DNA of 64,000 nt from Streptomyces sp. NBC_00083 (GCF_026343295.1 NZ_JAPELY010000004.1:372001-436000), one strand, 5' to 3'. Shown: positions 33,145-41,406, numbered from the stretch's first letter. Numbers and translations are program-made. The notes: generated from the letters alone by a model not told the origin.

Positions 33145-34317
33145 TCAGAAGGTTCCGTAGTAGCCGGTCATGTCCGCCTCGGGGCAGGTGATCGAGCCGA
33201 TCAGGCAGGCAAGGCCCGCGCTCTCCAGCTTGAAGACGTCGGTGACCTGCCCGCCGTCATAGATGTAGATGTAGTGGCTCGGTGCCTGGCGGGTCGAGCC
33301 GGACCGGATGGTGTAGTTGCCGCTCGTGGTCAGGTCCATGGTGAGGGCGCCGTCGATGGCCCCGTGAACCCCGGCCACGCCCTCGCAGAAGGGGTTGCTG
33401 GCGTGCATGACCATCCGCACGTCCACGTAGTCGCTCCCGGAACCCAGCTTCTTGACCTCCAGGTCCTCGTCGCTGGCGGTCCGCACCGCGGTGGGCGTGA
33501 CGGCGCCCTTGGCATACACCACGGATTCCCCGATGTCCGTGTTGGGCGTCATGGACTTGTCGCTCCAGTCGATGGTCGCGTTGAGCGCCGCGCGGTAACC
33601 CGATGCCCTCCAGTCGAAGCCGTGCCCGTCACCGGCGAATTCGTAACCGTCGCCGAAATCGCAGCCGACCGCCGGGGCGTCGACCCTGGCCTGTGGGATG
33701 AACGCGACCCAGGTCAGGGTGGTCGTCGGAGCAACCTCCGCGGCTTGGGCCTGGGCGACGGCCGCCTTGCTGAGCCCCGCCGCCGACCCGGAGGCGGGAA
33801 CGGTGACCTTCAGGCCGTACAGCCGCGCCTCAGGATCGCCGCCCGCGGGAAGGAGCGGGGCCACCCGGTAGTTGTGGACGGAGCCCGGCTGCACCTGCGT
33901 GTCGCGGAAGGAGACCACCCCGGCGTCCAGCCGTGCCAGCTCCTTGCCGTCCCGGCTGATCACATAGCGCGCCTTCGGGGCGTATCCCTGCCAGGACAGG
34001 TCCACGAAGGAGCTGCCGGCCGCTGCGGTGGCACCCTCGCGCGCGCTGGAGCGGTTGACGACCGCCATCTCTCCCGAGGGCGCCCGCAGCACGCCGAACC
34101 CGTGTCTCTTCATCACCTTGCCGTCCGAGCTGTCGGCTGGGACTCCGGAAAGGTCCGTGAGCCGACCGGAGTTCACCTCGGACAGCGAGAACGCCGGTGT
34201 GGGCCGCGGGCCCCGGTTTCCTGCGGGAGCATCGGCGGCAGGCGCGGGGGTGGCGAGGCCCGTGAGGACGGCCCCTGCGGCTATGCCGGCGATGGTCAGT
34301 CGGATGCCTGTCTGCAT
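33145..34317 (-). CDS. Secreted protein of unknown function, 390 aa
   Basis: An N-terminal signal peptide (GIRLTIAGIAAGAVLTGLA, cleavage near APAADA) precedes ~360 residues of mostly beta-rich sequence. Residues ~95-175 (SSFVDLSWQGYAPKARYVIS, SVHNYRVAPLLPAGGD) look like a fibronectin type III-like fold. The second half (GCDFGDGYEFAGDGHGFDWR, DYVDVRMVMHASNPFCEGVA, GNYTIRSGSTRQAPSHYIYI) is rich in aromatic residues and has five Cys that could form disulphides. I do not recognise a family. It is divergent from the orphan LuxR gene. There is no adjacent partner on the same strand. Confidence 0.75.
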   Translation of the reverse strand: MQTGIRLTIAGIAAGAVLTGLATPAPAADAPAGNRGPRPTPAFSLSEVNSGRLTDLSGVPADSSDGKVMKRHGFGVLRAPSGEMAVVNRSSAREGATAAAGSSFVDLSWQGYAPKARYVISRDGKELARLDAGVVSFRDTQVQPGSVHNYRVAPLLPAGGDPEARLYGLKVTVPASGSAAGLSKAAVAQAQAAEVAPTTTLTWVAFIPQARVDAPAVGCDFGDGYEFAGDGHGFDWRASGYRAALNATIDWSDKSMTPNTDIGESVVYAKGAVTPTAVRTASDEDLEVKKLGSGSDYVDVRMVMHASNPFCEGVAGVHGAIDGALTMDLTTSGNYTIRSGSTRQAPSHYIYIYDGGQVTDVFKLESAGLACLIGSITCPEADMTGYYGTF

Positions 34318-34561
34318 GATGCGTCTCCTCCGTCGCGAATGGGCGTCAATGACCCTAGAAACAGCTGCATATGCGACGTCACTGACTCATGGGGCAGCGC
34401 CCCGAAGGGCAGTTCCCCAAAGGCCACTTGACTTCCGCGCGGGTGACAGGATGCCGACGCGCGGCGCCCCGGCCGGGCTACAGTGGCGGGACGATCTTCG
34501 CCGCACCAGGAGCACGGGGCTCTGTCGGGGAACCGCGAAGACCGCAGAAGGGCCCTGACCC

Positions 34562-35224
34562 ATGGGCGGGCAGTCAGAAGCGAGTGGTGTGCCCTGCGCC
34601 TATCTCCGGACCGGAACAAGGCCGGTCAGAGGGATGGGCGGGCTGGAGAGACTCACCGGCCGCGAGAAGGAGGTCCTTCTCCTCGTGGGGACGGGGGTGG
34701 CGAACCGCCAACTCGCCCGAGAACTCGGGATCGCCGAGCGCACGGTGAAGGCGCATGTCGCGCGGATCGCCGAGAAGCTCGGACAGCAGACCAGACTGCA
34801 GATCGCGCTGCTCGCGGTGGCGGGACACGGCGCGCTGTGCGTGGACGCGTCATGTGTCCACGCCTCTCCGGCACAGCCGGACGAGTTCGATGACGCCGGC
34901 CCCGGGCGGATGCCGGAGGGCCGGGCGAGCCGTCGAGGGCCCAGGTCAGCCGGTGAAGGAAGCCACGAGGAAGACCGGCCAGGCGAGGCCGAGGCATCCG
35001 GTGACGAGACCGATCGCGCACTGGACCCGCTTCGTCCTGCGCCCCAGGCCGAGCAACGCGAACGTGATCGCGAGGGCGGCGGCCAGCAGGGGAAGCGCGA
35101 TCCCCACGACGCCGGAGAACATCCCGGCGGCCAGTCCGACCGCACCGAGGACCACGGACACGGGCCCGTAGGCAGTCGCCGGGCTGTCATCGGGTCCGGA
35201 GGTCACGTCACGGCTCCTTGCTGA
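34562..35224 (+). CDS. Orphan LuxR-type DNA-binding protein with doubtful C-terminal extension
   Basis: Residues ~28-90 form a LuxR helix-turn-helix (LTGREKEVLLLVGTGVANRQ, ELGIAERTVKAHVARIAEKL) with no receiver domain, so it is an orphan regulator. After ~residue 105 the frame becomes Arg/Glu/Gly-rich and is antisense to a better supported membrane-protein gene (34946-35206), so the last ~100 residues are likely not conserved; a frameshift near 34880 or a genuine overlap would explain this. The start at 34562 has AGAAGGGCCCTGACCC upstream; an internal ATG at 34634 is possible. Target genes may be the divergent secreted protein. Confidence 0.65.
   Translation: MGGQSEASGVPCAYLRTGTRPVRGMGGLERLTGREKEVLLLVGTGVANRQLARELGIAERTVKAHVARIAEKLGQQTRLQIALLAVAGHGALCVDASCVHASPAQPDEFDDAGPGRMPEGRASRRGPRSAGEGSHEEDRPGEAEASGDETDRALDPLRPAPQAEQRERDREGGGQQGKRDPHDAGEHPGGQSDRTEDHGHGPVGSRRAVIGSGGHVTAPC
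34946..35206 (-). CDS. Small DUF4190-like membrane protein, 86 aa
   Basis: Two hydrophobic hairpins (SVVLGAVGLAAGMFSGVVGI plus LPLLAAALAITFALLGL, then AIGLVTGCLGLAWPVFLVAS) linked by GRRTKRVQ are the layout of DUF4190 proteins, common in Streptomyces with unknown role. The GTG at 35204-35206 has AAGGAG seven bases upstream, which supports translation. It lies entirely antisense to the 3' part of the LuxR frame. Confidence 0.75.
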   Translation of the reverse strand: MTSGPDDSPATAYGPVSVVLGAVGLAAGMFSGVVGIALPLLAAALAITFALLGLGRRTKRVQCAIGLVTGCLGLAWPVFLVASFTG

Positions 35225-35372
35225 GACTTGCCACGGGATTGAGCAGCGTCACGTTCTCGCCGCGTGGCGACGGCAGTTGGTGAAGGCCAGTTGTTGAACG
35301 GCAGTCGGCAGTCGGCAAACGGCGAGGTCGGGCGGGGCACGCGCCCCTGATGACGACATCAAAAGCCGCCCT

Positions 35373-35389
35373 CATTGTCAATGATTGAC
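35373..35389. promoter_or_regulatory. Overlapping palindromes ahead of the secreted 408-aa protein
   Basis: CATTGTCAATG (35373-35383) and GTCAATGATTGAC (35377-35389) are two perfect odd palindromes sharing seven bases, in an AT-rich pocket of an otherwise G+C-rich gap (35225-35500), 112 bases before the next ATG. This could be an operator for a dimeric regulator such as the nearby LuxR protein. The rest of the gap shows no gene. Confidence 0.4.
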
Positions 35390-35500
35390 TACTGGGCGCC
35401 CGGATGAGCACCATCTAGGCGGCTGCGGCGCCCACGTCCCCAAAGCCAGGCGGCTCTCAGCGAGTTGCCAGCGCCAGCCATAGCGATTGAGGAGTAGAAG

Positions 35501-36727
35501 ATGCGACAGCAGTCCAGACCCACCCGGACCGCTCCCCCCTCGGGCCGCACCGCGATGCGCCGAATCCGGAGCGTCGTTGCGGCGGGTGCCCTTGCGGCGG
35601 CGCTGATCGCGGCCGCTGCGCCGGCGGCGTCCGCCTCGACGGATTCACAGGTCGGGGTCACCAGCGACCTGTATCCCGCGGTGCGGGAGATGAAGGGCGT
35701 GATCGAGTCGCTGTACTCGTTCACGCCGTTCACGGCCAACGCCACATCGCAGACCGGCGGGTACTGGAACAATTCGGCGATCGATACGTCGACGATGCGC
35801 GGGATCACATCGGGGCACCTGGGTCAGCAGTTGCGTTCCTCGGGTCCCTACGCCACGTGTGATCCGCTGTCGTCGAACAACTGCGCCGGTGGGCCGTTGC
35901 ACATCGACGCGTTCTTCGGGGACCAAGACGACGTGGACGCGGTCATCCCGGCCAGCGACGGCGGGACGTGCGTGGCGAGCGTAGGGGTCGAGTGCAACGG
36001 CCTCGTCAGCAGCAAGCACGCCGTCGCCATCGGGAGCCTGGTGATCTACAGCTGCAGCGGCCGATGGGCGGGTTCGACCAAGGGTGACGACCCGTCCAAC
36101 GGCGGCACTCCGCGGCTCGCGTTCGGCGCGGACGTCACCGGCAGCGGCAACGGCAAGCCGCAGTCGACCCGGTGCGACGCCGCGCCGATCCCCGGGGGTG
36201 GGCCCGCGACGATCCCGGGTGTGGTGACGTGGCTGGCGACGAGCGGCCACCGGGTCGCGGTCGCCGACCCGGCGACCGACCCGTACGGTGCGGCCTCCAA
36301 GCAGGCCCTGATCCAGAACGGGTTCACGTGGACCGCCGACGGGCCGGGGCAGAACGTGTTCATCGGAAGCGCGTGTGACATCGCGGGCACGGCGTGCAAG
36401 GTCCGCCTGGAGGCGGGCACCAGTCAGGTGCGGGGCGCGGTGACGGCGAACGCCGGGGGGAACACCCAGCTGGGTCTCGTCGCGAAGTCGAACATCGTGC
36501 GCGTGAACTGGACCTCCGGTCCGCGGAGCGGCACCACGGGCTACGACCCCAACACGTGGTCCACGGTCGACCCGCGGGCGTACTCCGGATACGGGGACAT
36601 CGAGCTCTACGCCGTCAGCCTGACCGGCGGCAACCGGGGGGCATCGGACGCCTGGGACGCCCTGCTCAACAATAATTGGGACAGTCACACCACCATCCAG
36701 CGGATCCTTGCCTCCTACGGCTACTAG
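35501..36727 (+). CDS. Secreted protein, possible type-2 periplasmic-binding-like fold, 408 aa
   Basis: A signal peptide (RSVVAAGALAAALIAAAAPA, cleavage near ASAS, ~residue 46) is followed by ~360 residues. The segment GHRVAVADPATDPYGAASKQ resembles the IAxANPxxAPYGxAA motif of ModA/PstS-type binding proteins, but overall similarity is not obvious and several Cys pairs (CDPLSSNNC, CVASVGVEC) suggest a stabilised extracellular protein. The ending is unusually aromatic (WDSHTTIQRILASYGY). The ATG has GGAGTAGAAG upstream. No ABC permease or protease neighbour is present. Function unknown. Confidence 0.7.
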   Translation: MRQQSRPTRTAPPSGRTAMRRIRSVVAAGALAAALIAAAAPAASASTDSQVGVTSDLYPAVREMKGVIESLYSFTPFTANATSQTGGYWNNSAIDTSTMRGITSGHLGQQLRSSGPYATCDPLSSNNCAGGPLHIDAFFGDQDDVDAVIPASDGGTCVASVGVECNGLVSSKHAVAIGSLVIYSCSGRWAGSTKGDDPSNGGTPRLAFGADVTGSGNGKPQSTRCDAAPIPGGGPATIPGVVTWLATSGHRVAVADPATDPYGAASKQALIQNGFTWTADGPGQNVFIGSACDIAGTACKVRLEAGTSQVRGAVTANAGGNTQLGLVAKSNIVRVNWTSGPRSGTTGYDPNTWSTVDPRAYSGYGDIELYAVSLTGGNRGASDAWDALLNNNWDSHTTIQRILASYGY

Positions 36728-36814
36728 CCCGGGGCACTGCCCGGTGTGAGATGAGCCGGCCCCCGCCCACGTCTCCATGACGGTGACCGGCTCGACGCGC
36801 TTGCCGTACGTCCA

Positions 36815-37150
36815 TCAGGCCGCGGTGTCGGACCCCTTCACCCCGGCGAGGAACGCGGTCCACGCTGCCGCTCGGAACACGAGCGTCGGGCCGTGCGGGG
36901 CGGCCTTCGAGTCCCGTACCGGCACGATGTCGGGGAGGTCGTCCCGTACTTCCAGGCAGTCGCCGCCGCTGCTGTCGCTGTGCGTTGACTTGCGCCAACG
37001 GCCCACTTCGAGGCAGTCGCCGCCGCTCCCACCGCTGTAGCTGGATTTCTGCCAGCGGGCGATCTCCAGGCAGTCGCCTCCGCTCGCGCCGCTGTAGCTG
37101 GACTTCTGCCAAGTGGCTTCGCTCAGGTCGTACTCAGGGCTCATCCTCAT
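36815..37150 (-). CDS. DUF397 protein with three tandem repeats (BldB-associated small protein)
   Basis: This 111-residue protein contains three successive copies of the DUF397 core (TWQKSSYSGASGGDCLEIAR, RWQKSSYSGGSGGDCLEVGR, RWRKSTHSDSSGGDCLEVR), each ~16 residues, then the usual C-terminal VPVRDSKA and LVFRAAAWTAFLAGVK. One or two copies are usual. The gene overlaps the XRE regulator by 17 bases and follows it, the standard whiJ/abaA-like pairing in which the small acidic protein partners the helix-turn-helix protein. The ATG at 37150 has GGAGG nine bases upstream. Confidence 0.9.
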   Translation of the reverse strand: MRMSPEYDLSEATWQKSSYSGASGGDCLEIARWQKSSYSGGSGGDCLEVGRWRKSTHSDSSGGDCLEVRDDLPDIVPVRDSKAAPHGPTLVFRAAAWTAFLAGVKGSDTAA

Positions 37151-37973
37151 GCGTGTAATCCTCCGCCAATGACCCGATCAGAGCCAGCGATTGCCGAGGT
37201 GACAGAGCGGTGGCGCAGAGGAGTTCAAAGGCCAGCTCATATTGGCCAACAGCTGGCGGATCGTCTTGCAGGCGCCCTGTGCCCAGGCCTTGCAGATAGG
37301 CGAGCGGGGGAGCGTCGTCGAAGGCCATCAGCTTGAGGGAGCCTTCCAAGGCCGTGTGAGCGCCGGCCCCAAATGGCAGTACTTGCAGGATGATCCGATG
37401 GCTTTCACCCAAGGCCGCCAAGTGGGTCAGCGCCTCCGCCATCACCGCCGGCCCGCCAACCCGCCTTCTCAGTACGGCCTCGTCAACTACCGCCCACAAC
37501 ATGGGCCGTGTTGGATCCGCCAGGAGCTGGGCGCGCGCGAGTCGGGCGGCAACGAGATCGTCGATGTACTCCTCGGGCGCCGTGGGCCGGTACGCCCTGA
37601 AGACGGCGCGCGCATACCCCTCCGTCTGAAGCAGCCCCGGGATCAACAGCGGCGCGTACTCGCGGATCGTTGTCGCGACCGCCTCCGCCTCGGCTGCCTC
37701 GGCGAAGTGGTCGGGGTACTTGGACTTTGCGGCGGCCACGCAGTTGCGCGTGAAGAAGCCGTCCGTGCCGAGGATCTTGTCGAACTGGCGGGCGTACTCC
37801 AGGTGCATGCGGCGGATGCCCGCTTCGAGCTGGCCGATGAAGGACGAGGAGACGAAGACGGGGCTGCCCAGGGCCTCTTGGCTGAGGCCGGCCTTCTCGC
37901 GGGCGTGACGGAGTTCGGCGCCGAGGAGGGCGCGCGGGGAGGAGGAGGGGTCGAGGTCCCTCGGTGCTGGCAT
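37134..37973 (-). CDS. XRE-family regulator with DUF5753 (WhiJ-like)
   Basis: This 279-residue regulator has an N-terminal helix-turn-helix (LGAELRHAREKAGLSQEALG, VSSSFIGQLEAGIRRMHLEY) and a C-terminal DUF5753 ligand-like domain (REYAPLLIPGLLQTEGYARA, FDDAPPLAYLQGLGTGRLQD). This family regulates Streptomyces development and antibiotic production together with a DUF397 partner. The ATG at 37973 is used because AGAGGGAG precedes it. It is divergent from the small gene at 38094, with a 120-base region that would hold both promoters. Confidence 0.92.
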   Translation of the reverse strand: MPAPRDLDPSSSPRALLGAELRHAREKAGLSQEALGSPVFVSSSFIGQLEAGIRRMHLEYARQFDKILGTDGFFTRNCVAAAKSKYPDHFAEAAEAEAVATTIREYAPLLIPGLLQTEGYARAVFRAYRPTAPEEYIDDLVAARLARAQLLADPTRPMLWAVVDEAVLRRRVGGPAVMAEALTHLAALGESHRIILQVLPFGAGAHTALEGSLKLMAFDDAPPLAYLQGLGTGRLQDDPPAVGQYELAFELLCATALSPRQSLALIGSLAEDYTHEDEP

Positions 37974-38093
37974 GCGCAACTCCCTCTGGAACACGCGGGG
38001 TTGTTGGATCGCCGACAGTAGTCAGGCTAGCCGCGAACGGCCACGCTGGGTGAGGAAAGCAGCACACTCGGTGGCAGGGAAAGGGATGGGAAC

Positions 38094-38321
38094 ATGGCGC
38101 TGACGGCGGAGGAGAGGGTGCGTGCGGCGGAGGATGCCGTCGAGCAGCTGCGGGACGGGCTCGCACGGGTCGGCGTGATGCTGCCGTCGCTCAGAATCGA
38201 CCCGCTGACCTGCACGGGGCACGTGCTGTATCCGCTGATGGATTTGGGGCGCTGCAACATGGACATGGCGCTGCGGCTGGTGGCCGTACTGGCCGGGACG
38301 TACGGCCCGAACCACAACTAG
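38094..38321 (+). CDS. Small conserved hypothetical, 75 aa, divergent from the XRE regulator
   Basis: This is a short helical frame (ALTAEERVRAAEDAVEQLRD, RVGVMLPSLRIDPLTCTGHV, LVAVLAGTYGPNHN) with AGGGATGGGAAC before the ATG. It recurs beside XRE/DUF397 pairs in Streptomyces and has no known function. No signal peptide or membrane segment. The minus-strand alternative through the same DNA is Arg-rich and less protein-like. Confidence 0.65.
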   Translation: MALTAEERVRAAEDAVEQLRDGLARVGVMLPSLRIDPLTCTGHVLYPLMDLGRCNMDMALRLVAVLAGTYGPNHN

Positions 38322-38516
38322 CGGCCTGCTAACGGATGTTGTGCCCGGGGCCCCGTACGCTCGGCGGCATGAGCGATGCGGTCGATGCGGGTGCCGAGGA
38401 GGTCTCGCCCTGTCGTGGACCGAGCGTCCTCGGCTCGGCAGGTGGCTGGCGGAGCAGGAGGTCGGCGTTCGGGGTGTGGTTGGATTCTTGGGGCATCCCT
38501 GAGCCTCGCTCGCCGT

Positions 38517-39116
38517 CTACGGGCTTGGCGTCCCCTGGGTGGTGGCGGACCAGAAATTGTCGTGGATGTCGGGGCGAATGGGGAACTCGCCTTCTCGCTG
38601 CGGAATGTTGGGCTGCGTGGTCGGATCCGGTACTGCCGAGCGCGTGAAGCAGGGGGTGGTGACGCTGAAGAAGAACTGGCCCTGTCCGCCCACGGACACC
38701 TCTACGGCGAAGCGGTCCGGAGTCGTCGCGACGATCGATGGGAACTGCCGGCTCGGATTGGTCGAGGTGATCGCATAGCCCTTCGCCCTCCAGGCTCGTT
38801 CGACCACGCCGAGAAGGTTCCCGCGGCGTTGTTCGGAGACAACCGTGAGGACTTGGACGAGACGGTCCACGGTGCCGGTGCCCTCGGGCGCGCCTGGCCC
38901 CGTGCACCAACTGTCGTTCGAAGGGCCGTGCAGCCAGTGCAGTTGCGGGTGGATCGACGCGAGCGTCTCTTCCAGGATCGCGTCCGACCGCACAGCACCT
39001 TGCTGCATGTCCATGGTGGGTTGGTGTCCCTTCGAGGAAGCGGCCTCGCTGAGCAGTCCACAACCGGTCGCCGTTACGAGTAGGAGCGCCGCGACGATGT
39101 GGCGAAGCGTTCTCAA
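38517..39116 (-). CDS. Putative lipoprotein of the WXG/hydrolase cassette
   Basis: This 199-residue lipoprotein has a signal and lipobox (RTLRHIVAALLLVTATGCGL, Cys ~19). The rest (ILEETLASIHPQLHWLHGPS, YAITSTNPSRQFPSIVATTP, QGQFFFSVTTPCF) matches no family I can name. The start is TTG at 39114-39116, overlapping the preceding stop (TTGA), with AGGAG five bases upstream; the hydrophobic signal directly after supports it. Translational coupling suggests function with the hydrolase. The gap 38322-38516 shows nothing recognisable. Confidence 0.7.
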   Translation of the reverse strand: MRTLRHIVAALLLVTATGCGLLSEAASSKGHQPTMDMQQGAVRSDAILEETLASIHPQLHWLHGPSNDSWCTGPGAPEGTGTVDRLVQVLTVVSEQRRGNLLGVVERAWRAKGYAITSTNPSRQFPSIVATTPDRFAVEVSVGGQGQFFFSVTTPCFTRSAVPDPTTQPNIPQREGEFPIRPDIHDNFWSATTQGTPSP

Positions 39117-40957
39117 CGTGGCTCCTGCGTGGTGATGTCGGCTGGATGGCCGGCAACGATGAGCGCAATGTTGCGGGCGGATACTTTGTCTTGCGCGGGC
39201 GTGAAGTAGCCCGAATGAGCTCCCAGGTCACCAAGGTGGCCCCAACCGATCACGGGTGGGCCGTCGGCCGTGGCGAAGCGATGCGCGCCGAACGCGTGGT
39301 TCGCCGGGTCGGTACCGAAGTACGTCTCGTTGGGGTCCGACATGTTGTGTCCCGCTCTGAGGCCGCCCTCCGCCACGCTGATGACGCCGTCGAGATTACC
39401 TTGCATGAAGCCCGCTTCCAGGCCCACAGCGGCACCGACCAGTAGCCCGGTCGCTTCAGTACGGTTGGGCAGTTGCGTCACAATGTCGTTCTTGGCTGCG
39501 CCTACATAGACGTGATCCCTGCCTACGCCGAGCTCGTCAGCAGTGTGTGCACCGGTGCCTGGACTGCCTACCAGGATGATGTCGTCGACACCGGGAATTC
39601 CTCCTCGGTGCTGGGCCGCCAGGCCGACAGTGAGTGAACCGTAGGAGTGACCGATGGCGGTGATGTGCGGGTCCGCATTCTCATTCGTCACCGAAATGCC
39701 GCTCATGAATTGGTTGTAGGCCGGGGCACCTGCCTCGGCGTCACCTCTGCTCATGACGTCCGCGTTGTCGGTCTGGGGGGCGTCGTAGCCGAGCCACACG
39801 ATGGCCGCGCTCGAGGAGTCGATCTCGCGCGCGCCGATTGCCGTGCGGCGCGCACGATCGACCGTCCCGCCGGCGAACTCTGCATTCAGTGCCGTGCTGA
39901 GGCCGGGAACATACGCAGAGACATTCTTCGAAGTGTCGGGGTTTCCGAAGGCGACGATGGCGCGACCGTTTCCCTCCTCACCGATACCCAGGAGGTACAT
40001 CGGGGGCGCGCCGTCCGTCGGTGTCGCCCGCAACTGATCGTCAAGGGAGCGCAGGCCACCGAGTTTGGCCTGAGCATCGGAGTCGTTCTCCTCCGCCGCC
40101 AGCTTTCCGATCAACACCTGAAGGTTGTCACGATTCGCCTCGTCCCTGACCACACTGGGGATGCCGTCCAGATTGCCGAGGATGTCCGGATAAGTGGCCA
40201 GATACTCCTCGCGTTCCTTCTCCGTGAGGTAGGACCACCAGGCCTTTCGTTCGGCCGGAGTTTTGTCTGTGGGGATGTCGTTCTTCAAGTAGTGGTCCGC
40301 GACTTCGCGGACCGCCGTCGCGTCCGTGGCCATGTCCTCCCAGGTCGCGGTCGCCACGCTCAGACCAGGTTCGGCCTTGAGTTTGCTGAGTGTTCTGCTG
40401 AAAAGGTCGTCGATACGGTGGGCGTCACGGAGGGCGTCGGATATCTGGTCCGCGATGGCCTGCGCCTTCGCACGGTTCGGGTTGGTGTCGATGAAGCCCG
40501 ACGGTGTCTGGGTGAGCGAGGGCGGTCGGGAAAGCAGGGGGGAGCCACCAGCGACAGTGCCTCCCGGGAGGGGCTGCTTCGACATCAGGTTCTCGCCGCC
40601 GGGCGGATAGCTCACGGAACCGTCCCCGGCCACGTTGAACTTCAATGTCGCCGCCTCGTCCAGCGCGTCCCTCAGCTTGCGCTGAGGATCGGCAAGTTCG
40701 TAGCAGAGCGCATCGATCGAGGTGCGTACCAGGCCACACTCGATGTGTATGTAGTCGTAGTTGCGGTCGAGGCCCCTGAGTCGGGTAGCTGCGCTGTCTG
40801 CGGCGTTGCTGATCTGCGACTTCGCGAGCGCACCCAGCATGTCGTTGCTGAGCCGGTCTCGGGCCGCGTCGGCGTGGCGACTGGCGGTGCCCCAGCCGTC
40901 GGCCGCGTGTTGCAGCCCGGTGAGTTGGAGGTCGCGGAGCTGTTGCCAGGTGAGCAT
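39113..40957 (-). CDS. Alpha/beta hydrolase (DUF1023-like) with helical N-terminus
   Basis: This 614-residue protein has a helical N-terminal half (TWQQLRDLQLTGLQHAADGW, LSNDMLGALAKSQISNAADS), reminiscent of WXG-type coiled hairpins. The C-terminal half is an alpha/beta hydrolase with the nucleophile in ITAIGHSYGSLTVGLA (Ser ~438) and an acid/His region ending in HIxxxAxxGxLGAHSGYFTP-like sequence. No signal peptide is present, consistent with type VII export or cytosolic location. The ATG at 40957 is preferred; a GTG at 40966 overlaps the previous stop (GTGA). Substrate unknown; an ester or wall-related lipid is only a guess. Confidence 0.8.
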   Translation of the reverse strand: MLTWQQLRDLQLTGLQHAADGWGTASRHADAARDRLSNDMLGALAKSQISNAADSAATRLRGLDRNYDYIHIECGLVRTSIDALCYELADPQRKLRDALDEAATLKFNVAGDGSVSYPPGGENLMSKQPLPGGTVAGGSPLLSRPPSLTQTPSGFIDTNPNRAKAQAIADQISDALRDAHRIDDLFSRTLSKLKAEPGLSVATATWEDMATDATAVREVADHYLKNDIPTDKTPAERKAWWSYLTEKEREEYLATYPDILGNLDGIPSVVRDEANRDNLQVLIGKLAAEENDSDAQAKLGGLRSLDDQLRATPTDGAPPMYLLGIGEEGNGRAIVAFGNPDTSKNVSAYVPGLSTALNAEFAGGTVDRARRTAIGAREIDSSSAAIVWLGYDAPQTDNADVMSRGDAEAGAPAYNQFMSGISVTNENADPHITAIGHSYGSLTVGLAAQHRGGIPGVDDIILVGSPGTGAHTADELGVGRDHVYVGAAKNDIVTQLPNRTEATGLLVGAAVGLEAGFMQGNLDGVISVAEGGLRAGHNMSDPNETYFGTDPANHAFGAHRFATADGPPVIGWGHLGDLGAHSGYFTPAQDKVSARNIALIVAGHPADITTQEPR

Positions 40958-40962
40958 TCCCG

Positions 40963-41406
40963 TCACCGGCCCTTCGTGTCGGCCGGTTCCGGGTTTACGT
41001 AATCGGCGATCGAGGACTTCACGCCGTGATCCGTATGGCTCATGGTGCCGGCGACTGACCGCAGATTCGGTTCGAGGGCGGCGCACTCGTCGCGGGCAGC
41101 GGCGAGTCGGTCTTCCCAGGAGGAGAGGACGGACTTGAGCGCGGCGACGCTCAATAGCCCTGCGGTGCCCGTGTCGATACCCGCATGGGCGCTGGTCAGG
41201 CTGTTCTTCGCCGTGTTGCTATCGATACGCAGGGAGTGTGCGGCATCGGCAGCGTCGTTCCAGGGCTTCGGCGTGTGGTGCAGGTCGCCTCCACCGCCCC
41301 CCTTCGGAGCGGCAGAGGCCAGTGCCAGGCCCGGAGCTGGTACTCCCGCCTGGTCGAGTACTTGCTGCCAGCTCTCCGAGAATGCCGCCGTACTCACGTC
41401 CCCCAC
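40963..41406 (-). CDS. WXG100-like helical protein with C-terminal YxxxE secretion motif
   Basis: This 147-residue helical protein (FSESWQQVLDQAGVPAPGLA, SSWEDRLAAARDECAALEPN) ends ADYVNPEPADTKGR, where YVNPE fits the YxxxD/E type VII export signal. It lacks a WxG turn but its size and helix pattern fit ESX substrates. It is the first of three overlapping genes (this, hydrolase, lipoprotein). The GTG at 41404-41406 starts the frame; a second GTG at 41397 is possible. The gap 41407-41657 contains no recognisable gene. Confidence 0.65.
   Translation of the reverse strand: MGDVSTAAFSESWQQVLDQAGVPAPGLALASAAPKGGGGGDLHHTPKPWNDAADAAHSLRIDSNTAKNSLTSAHAGIDTGTAGLLSVAALKSVLSSWEDRLAAARDECAALEPNLRSVAGTMSHTDHGVKSSIADYVNPEPADTKGR

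Noticed and set aside
39647..41002. A 451-residue plus-strand frame antisense to the hydrolase gene
   Set aside because: Val/Arg/Gly-rich mirror frame; the minus-strand protein has an intact catalytic motif and coupled neighbours.
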